Shown here: positions 4,811 through 6,284 of the stretch, in pieces
Position numbering within the stretch: position 1 is the stretch's first letter
Layout of the letters: every line of letters starts with the position of its first letter
Assembly: GCA_030603035.1 (NCBI GenBank)
Contig: JAUVYQ010000142.1
Span: 1-6,284 of the forward strand
Length of the DNA: 6,284 nt
Direction of reading: 5' to 3'
DNA from: Phycisphaerae bacterium
Lineage (GTDB): Bacteria; Planctomycetota; Phycisphaerae; Sedimentisphaerales; SG8-4
Notes under the pieces: model-generated
Told to the model about the DNA's origin: nothing
What the model saw: the letters and a program-made list of their open reading frames with translations, nothing else
Databases searched by the model: none
Made by a program: the position numbers and the translations under genes

Positions 4811-4873
4811 CCTGCACCGGCGATGGTTAAAAAAGCCATCCCCGATGGCCCAAAAGACTTCGCCGGTGCAGGG
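4810..4873. repeat. 14-bp perfect stem with nested hairpin
   Basis: CCCTGCACCGGCGA (4810-4823) is the exact reverse complement of 4860-4873. Inside, GCCATC (4835-4840) pairs with GATGGC (4844-4849) around CCC. GATGG at 4822-4826 can instead pair with CCATC at 4836-4840, so two inner folds compete. This is the strongest structure in the block. Confidence 0.75.
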
Positions 4874-4913
4874 AAGGCGGAAATCGGCAAACGGCAGCCG
4901 ACAACTATTTTAC

Positions 4914-4943
4914 CCCGCGACCGCGCTTCGCACAGGCCGCGGG
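4914..4943. repeat. GC-rich hairpin
   Basis: CCCGCG (4914-4919) pairs with CGCGGG (4938-4943). The 18-nt interval can form a short inner GCG/CGC pairing. Confidence 0.5.
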
Positions 4944-4952
4944 AAAGACAAA

Positions 4953-5013
4953 TCCCCCAGCTAGCTGCGGTCTGGGGGACACAACTCCGGCGGCTGGCTG
5001 CTGTCCGCCGGAG
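4953..5013. repeat. Twin hairpins with the same loop and different stems
   Basis: Hairpin 1: TCCCCCAG (4953-4960) pairs with CTGGGGGA (4972-4979), loop CTAGCTGCGGT. Hairpin 2: CTCCGGCGG (4985-4993) pairs with CCGCCGGAG (5005-5013), loop CTGGCTGCTGT. Both loops are 11 nt and agree at 9 positions, whereas the stems are unrelated but both perfect. That pattern fits selection for a loop presented on a stem, as in a protein-binding or loop-loop contact. Confidence 0.7.
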
Positions 5014-5029
5014 ACAGGGACAATAAGCT

Positions 5030-5073
5030 GCGTTGCTTTTTCGTAGCCTTCGCGTTGCTCCCCCGTAGACCTC
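5030..5073. repeat. 22-bp direct repeat
   Basis: GCGTTGCT then TTTT then CGTAG (from 5030) recurs from 5052 as GCGTTGCT, CCCC, CGTAG, a 22-bp period with the central T-run replaced by a C-run. The function is unknown. Confidence 0.5.
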
Positions 5074-5084
5074 GGACCCAAAAT

Positions 5085-5137
5085 GCTGAGCTATTCTCTC
5101 CCCCTAACGGTTTACGAGGGGGAGAGCCTATCTCAGC
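5085..5137. repeat. Long two-part hairpin with 11-nt loop
   Basis: CTCTCCCCCT (5096-5105) pairs with AGGGGGAGAG (5117-5126) around AACGGTTTACG, and GCTGAG (5085-5090) pairs with CTCAGC (5132-5137) outside a 5-by-5 internal loop. It is the last hairpin of the block. No T-run follows on the + strand. Confidence 0.7.
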
Positions 5138-5210
5138 CTGCCCAGGAGCGGCGATCTCCATTCGAGGCATACCATTTCACCCCCTTTTTCGCCTCCGCCA
5201 ATTCAACTAT

Positions 5211-5256
5211 GTCGCTTTCCACGTAGAAGGCGACTTGCGAATAGACTGCGAATAGA
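5211..5256. repeat. Inverted and direct repeats upstream of the recombinase operon
   Basis: GTCGCTTT (5211-5218) and AAGGCGAC (5227-5234) form an inverted repeat with one mismatch. TGCGAATAGA follows twice, at 5236-5245 and 5247-5256, an 11-bp period or one helical turn. Their position just upstream of the promoter at 5289 suits regulator or recombinase arm sites; which one is not shown by the sequence. Confidence 0.5.
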
Positions 5257-5276
5257 AAACAGGTCGCAAAATAAAT

Positions 5277-5339
5277 GTCGGTTTTCCCTTGACAAGTGAG
5301 TCGGTTTATGGTATAGCCTGGAACTAGTTATGTCGGTTT
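5277..5339 (+). promoter_or_regulatory. Three GTCGGTTT direct repeats around the promoter (candidate operators)
   Basis: GTCGGTTT occurs at 5277-5284, 5300-5307 and 5332-5339. The spacings of 23 and 32 bp are near two and three helical turns, so the copies face roughly the same side of DNA. One lies upstream of the -35, one in the spacer and one just after the expected start site, the usual arrangement for a repressor binding cooperatively. Confidence 0.6.
5289..5317 (+). promoter_or_regulatory. Sigma-70-type promoter TTGACA-17-TATAGC
   Basis: A perfect TTGACA (5289-5294), an exact 17-bp spacer and TATAGC (5312-5317, 4 of 6 matches) form a strong promoter. The predicted start near 5324 gives a leader of about 44 nt before ATG 5368. 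The GTCGGTTT repeats overlap it. Confidence 0.75.
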
Positions 5340-5367
5340 ACTAAATTTTCAAGAAAGGAGCTAAAAA

Positions 5368-5460
5368 ATGCACCTCAGTAAAATACTATTATGGCCAATT
5401 TTGTTTTTTTTGAACTTCTGGATAGCAGTATTACGAGTCGGAAAGGAGCCAAAATCATGA
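5368..5460 (+). CDS. 30-residue membrane peptide leading the recombinase operon
   Basis: AAAGGAG (5354-5360) lies 7 bases before ATG 5368, one of the best ribosome binding sites in the window. The peptide is MHLSK, then a hydrophobic stretch of about 18 residues (ILLWPILFFLNFWIAVLR), then VGKEPKS. This is one short membrane helix with charged ends, so it probably sits in the inner membrane. Its TGA overlaps the next start as ATGA, and its last codons contain the next ribosome binding site. It may be a functional small membrane protein (toxin-like peptides have this size) or a leader peptide whose translation opens the next gene. No recognised family; the evidence is start signal, promoter and coupling. 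Confidence 0.65.
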   Translation: MHLSKILLWPILFFLNFWIAVLRVGKEPKS

Positions 5461-5708
5461 CTGTACATCACTATCTTACAGATGCTGCGAGGGTAATCGC
5501 CCAGACTAATCTAAGCAGCTCAGGGCCTTATGCCCTTTATGCTCGCGAGTACAAACTGGTATGCATACCCTGCCGCATGAAAACGCAGCACCATCTCCGT
5601 ATTTTGGATGTCACACCGCTGGAAATTACAAAAGGCCTGACACCTGCCCGCTGGAACTTTTTGGACGGCATGCTCCGTCATCTGGCCGAGGAAGGAATAA
5701 TCAAATGA
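5457..5708 (+). CDS. Hypothetical 83-residue protein coupled to the recombinase
   Basis: GGAAAGGAG (5440-5448) is 8 bases before ATG 5457; an in-frame ATG at 5391 has no ribosome binding site and lies inside the membrane peptide, so it was rejected. The context GAAAGGAGC[T/C]AAAA before the start is nearly the same as that of the peptide gene. The protein has a CxxC pair (VCIPCR) in its middle and a C-terminal helical part, TPARWNFLDGMLRHLAEEGI, whose end resembles the recognition-helix-to-wing part of winged-helix proteins. It ends in ATGA with the recombinase start, so the two are made together. An accessory DNA-binding or directionality factor is plausible, but not shown. I do not recognise the family. 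Confidence 0.7.
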   Translation: MTVHHYLTDAARVIAQTNLSSSGPYALYAREYKLVCIPCRMKTQHHLRILDVTPLEITKGLTPARWNFLDGMLRHLAEEGIIK

Positions 5709-6284
5709 CAGCACTACAAACACTCACTGTACTTGAATCAAATCAATTATTAGACCGGCTCTTGCGTGATTCTGGAACCTTGCGGCAAAAGAGGCTGGGC
5801 ATTCGCAACTACGCTATGGCCTGTCTTATGCTCGATGCCGGTCTAAGAGTCGGCGAACTTGTAAAGCTCGTCTATACCGACCTGATCACGATGAGTCAGC
5901 CGGTGACATCACTTCGAGTCCTTGCCGTCAACACAAAGACCAAAGCTGAACGGATTATCCCACTGTCTCAGCGAATCAAATGTGCGACCGAGAAAATGCA
6001 GACTCATTGGTGGAATCGCTACTACGAAGGTTTTTACAGCTATGCCTTTTTCGCCTGCGATTACGGCAAACCCCTGTCCGTCCGCCAGGTCGAGCGAATC
6101 ATCGGCTACGCTGCAATCGCAGCTATCGACAGACCGATTCACCCGCATATTTTGCGTCACACTTTCGCGACCAGACTGATGCGAACAACCAACATTCGCA
6201 TAGTCCAGACCCTGTTAGGTCACAAACAGCTTACTAGCACACAAATCTACACCCACCCCAACTCCTGTGACTTGTTTGAAGCAA
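5705..6284 (+). CDS. Tyrosine recombinase, catalytic-domain-only, 3' end outside the window
   Basis: ATG 5705 overlaps the preceding stop as ATGA. The 193 residues present contain the whole catalytic set: R48 in AGLRVGEL, K78 in NTKTKAER, H148 and R151 in HPHILRHTFAT, H173 in LGHK and nucleophile Y182 in QIYTH. The enzyme cuts and rejoins DNA through a 3'-phosphotyrosine and catalyses integration, excision, inversion or dimer resolution. The catalytic domain starts by about residue 7 (LTVLESNQLLDRLL), so the N-terminal core-binding domain of about 100 residues found in XerC/D and phage integrases is missing; the upstream frame is open but not protein-like. E. coli FimB/FimE have this short design. 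The frame is still open at 6284 but should end soon, since little normally follows the Tyr. It could be an integrase, an inversion enzyme or a resolvase. Confidence 0.92.
   Translation, partial: MTALQTLTVLESNQLLDRLLRDSGTLRQKRLGIRNYAMACLMLDAGLRVGELVKLVYTDLITMSQPVTSLRVLAVNTKTKAERIIPLSQRIKCATEKMQTHWWNRYYEGFYSYAFFACDYGKPLSVRQVERIIGYAAIAAIDRPIHPHILRHTFATRLMRTTNIRIVQTLLGHKQLTSTQIYTHPNSCDLFEA

Larger units (their letters stand above)
4558..5137. ncRNA. Candidate structured RNA or single-stranded DNA element
   Basis: About nine hairpins follow one another in 580 bp: 4558-4573, 4576-4589, 4603-4671, 4694-4712, 4779-4810, 4810-4873, 4914-4943, 4953-4979, 4985-5013 and 5085-5137. Several stems are perfect (8 to 14 bp) and no protein-like frame is present. 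The apparent minus-strand terminator at 4678-4712 would suit a leftward transcript of about 450-500 nt. Alternatives are a replication or packaging signal folding as ssDNA. I do not recognise a known RNA class. Confidence 0.35.
4043..5367. other. Gene-free, repeat- and hairpin-rich region
   Basis: No ORF here has both a ribosome binding site and protein-like sequence. 4043-4199 shows nothing I can name; a 24-codon frame from ATG 4139 has no ribosome binding site. The top strand from about 4150 to 4510 is purine-rich and built of 22-bp and 77-bp tandem repeats. From 4558 to 5137 the sequence turns GC-rich with a chain of hairpins. 5211-5340 is regulatory sequence for the recombinase operon. 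The contrast with the dense gene packing elsewhere suggests an origin, packaging or recombination region, or a structured RNA. Confidence 0.7.

Noticed and set aside
4810..4873. tRNA or tRNA-like gene as attachment site
   Set aside because: No acceptor/anticodon/T-arm set or GGTTCRA motif in proper spacing could be found here or elsewhere in the window.
4439..5026. Plus-strand frames at 4439-4645, 4749-4964 and 4754-5026, and minus 4961-5170
   Set aside because: They run through the hairpin block, have low-complexity P/R-rich sequence and no start signal; open frames are expected from the GC-rich composition.
4558..5137. Integron attC array
   Set aside because: Hairpins do not carry recognisable RYYYAAC/GTTRRRY core sites, they enclose no cassette genes, and the recombinase lacks the features I would look for in IntI.
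5909..6237. Alternative frames on both strands across 5909-6237
   Set aside because: They overlap the recombinase catalytic domain, whose frame holds all catalytic residues, so they are shadows.

Overview
The window looks like part of a temperate phage, prophage or closely related integrative element of a bacterium. Small genes are tightly packed on the + strand and joined by TAATG and ATGA overlaps. Several products are phage-like: a fibre-like protein with an 11-residue repeat, two paralogous structural-type proteins, a membrane protein with holin-like layout, and an HNH endonuclease. A tyrosine recombinase runs off the right edge. Ribosome binding sites are of the AGGAG type and three good sigma-70-like promoters are visible. 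I see no terminase, portal, major capsid or replication initiator gene, so the virus type is not settled. The host phylum cannot be read from the sequence; my impression that the structural-type proteins resemble hypothetical proteins of Planctomycetota-like phages is recollection only.

Layout. 1-113: a nested inverted repeat with a weak promoter inside it. 114-740: a 147-residue Cys/Trp-rich protein, then an in-frame 60-residue ORF right after its TAA stop. 715-817: a strong promoter followed about 30 bp after its predicted start by an intrinsic terminator, so the next operon may be controlled by attenuation. 847-3758: a continuous operon of eight genes: structural-type protein, zinc-ribbon/PASTA protein, hendecad-repeat fibre-like protein, small acidic protein, short paralogue of the first gene, two-segment membrane protein, four-CxxC zinc protein, HNH nuclease. 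3755-4042: a probable promoter and a small zinc-binding protein.

4043-5367 has no convincing gene but is highly organised: four 22-bp iteron-like repeats, three 77-bp tandem repeats, then about 580 bp holding some nine GC-rich hairpins, and an apparent minus-strand terminator. This could be a replication or packaging region, or the template of a structured RNA. 5211-5340 is a regulatory block with direct repeats around a TTGACA-17-TATAGC promoter. That promoter drives a translationally coupled operon: a 30-residue membrane peptide, an 83-residue protein, and a tyrosine recombinase that consists almost entirely of the catalytic domain.

Most unusual points: two unrelated neighbouring proteins share the C-terminal tail DLKTEK[T/S]KNA, whose codons also contain the start codon of the next gene; two adjacent hairpins keep the same 11-nt loop on different stems; the promoter-terminator leader; and the minimal recombinase operon with its coupled small proteins.
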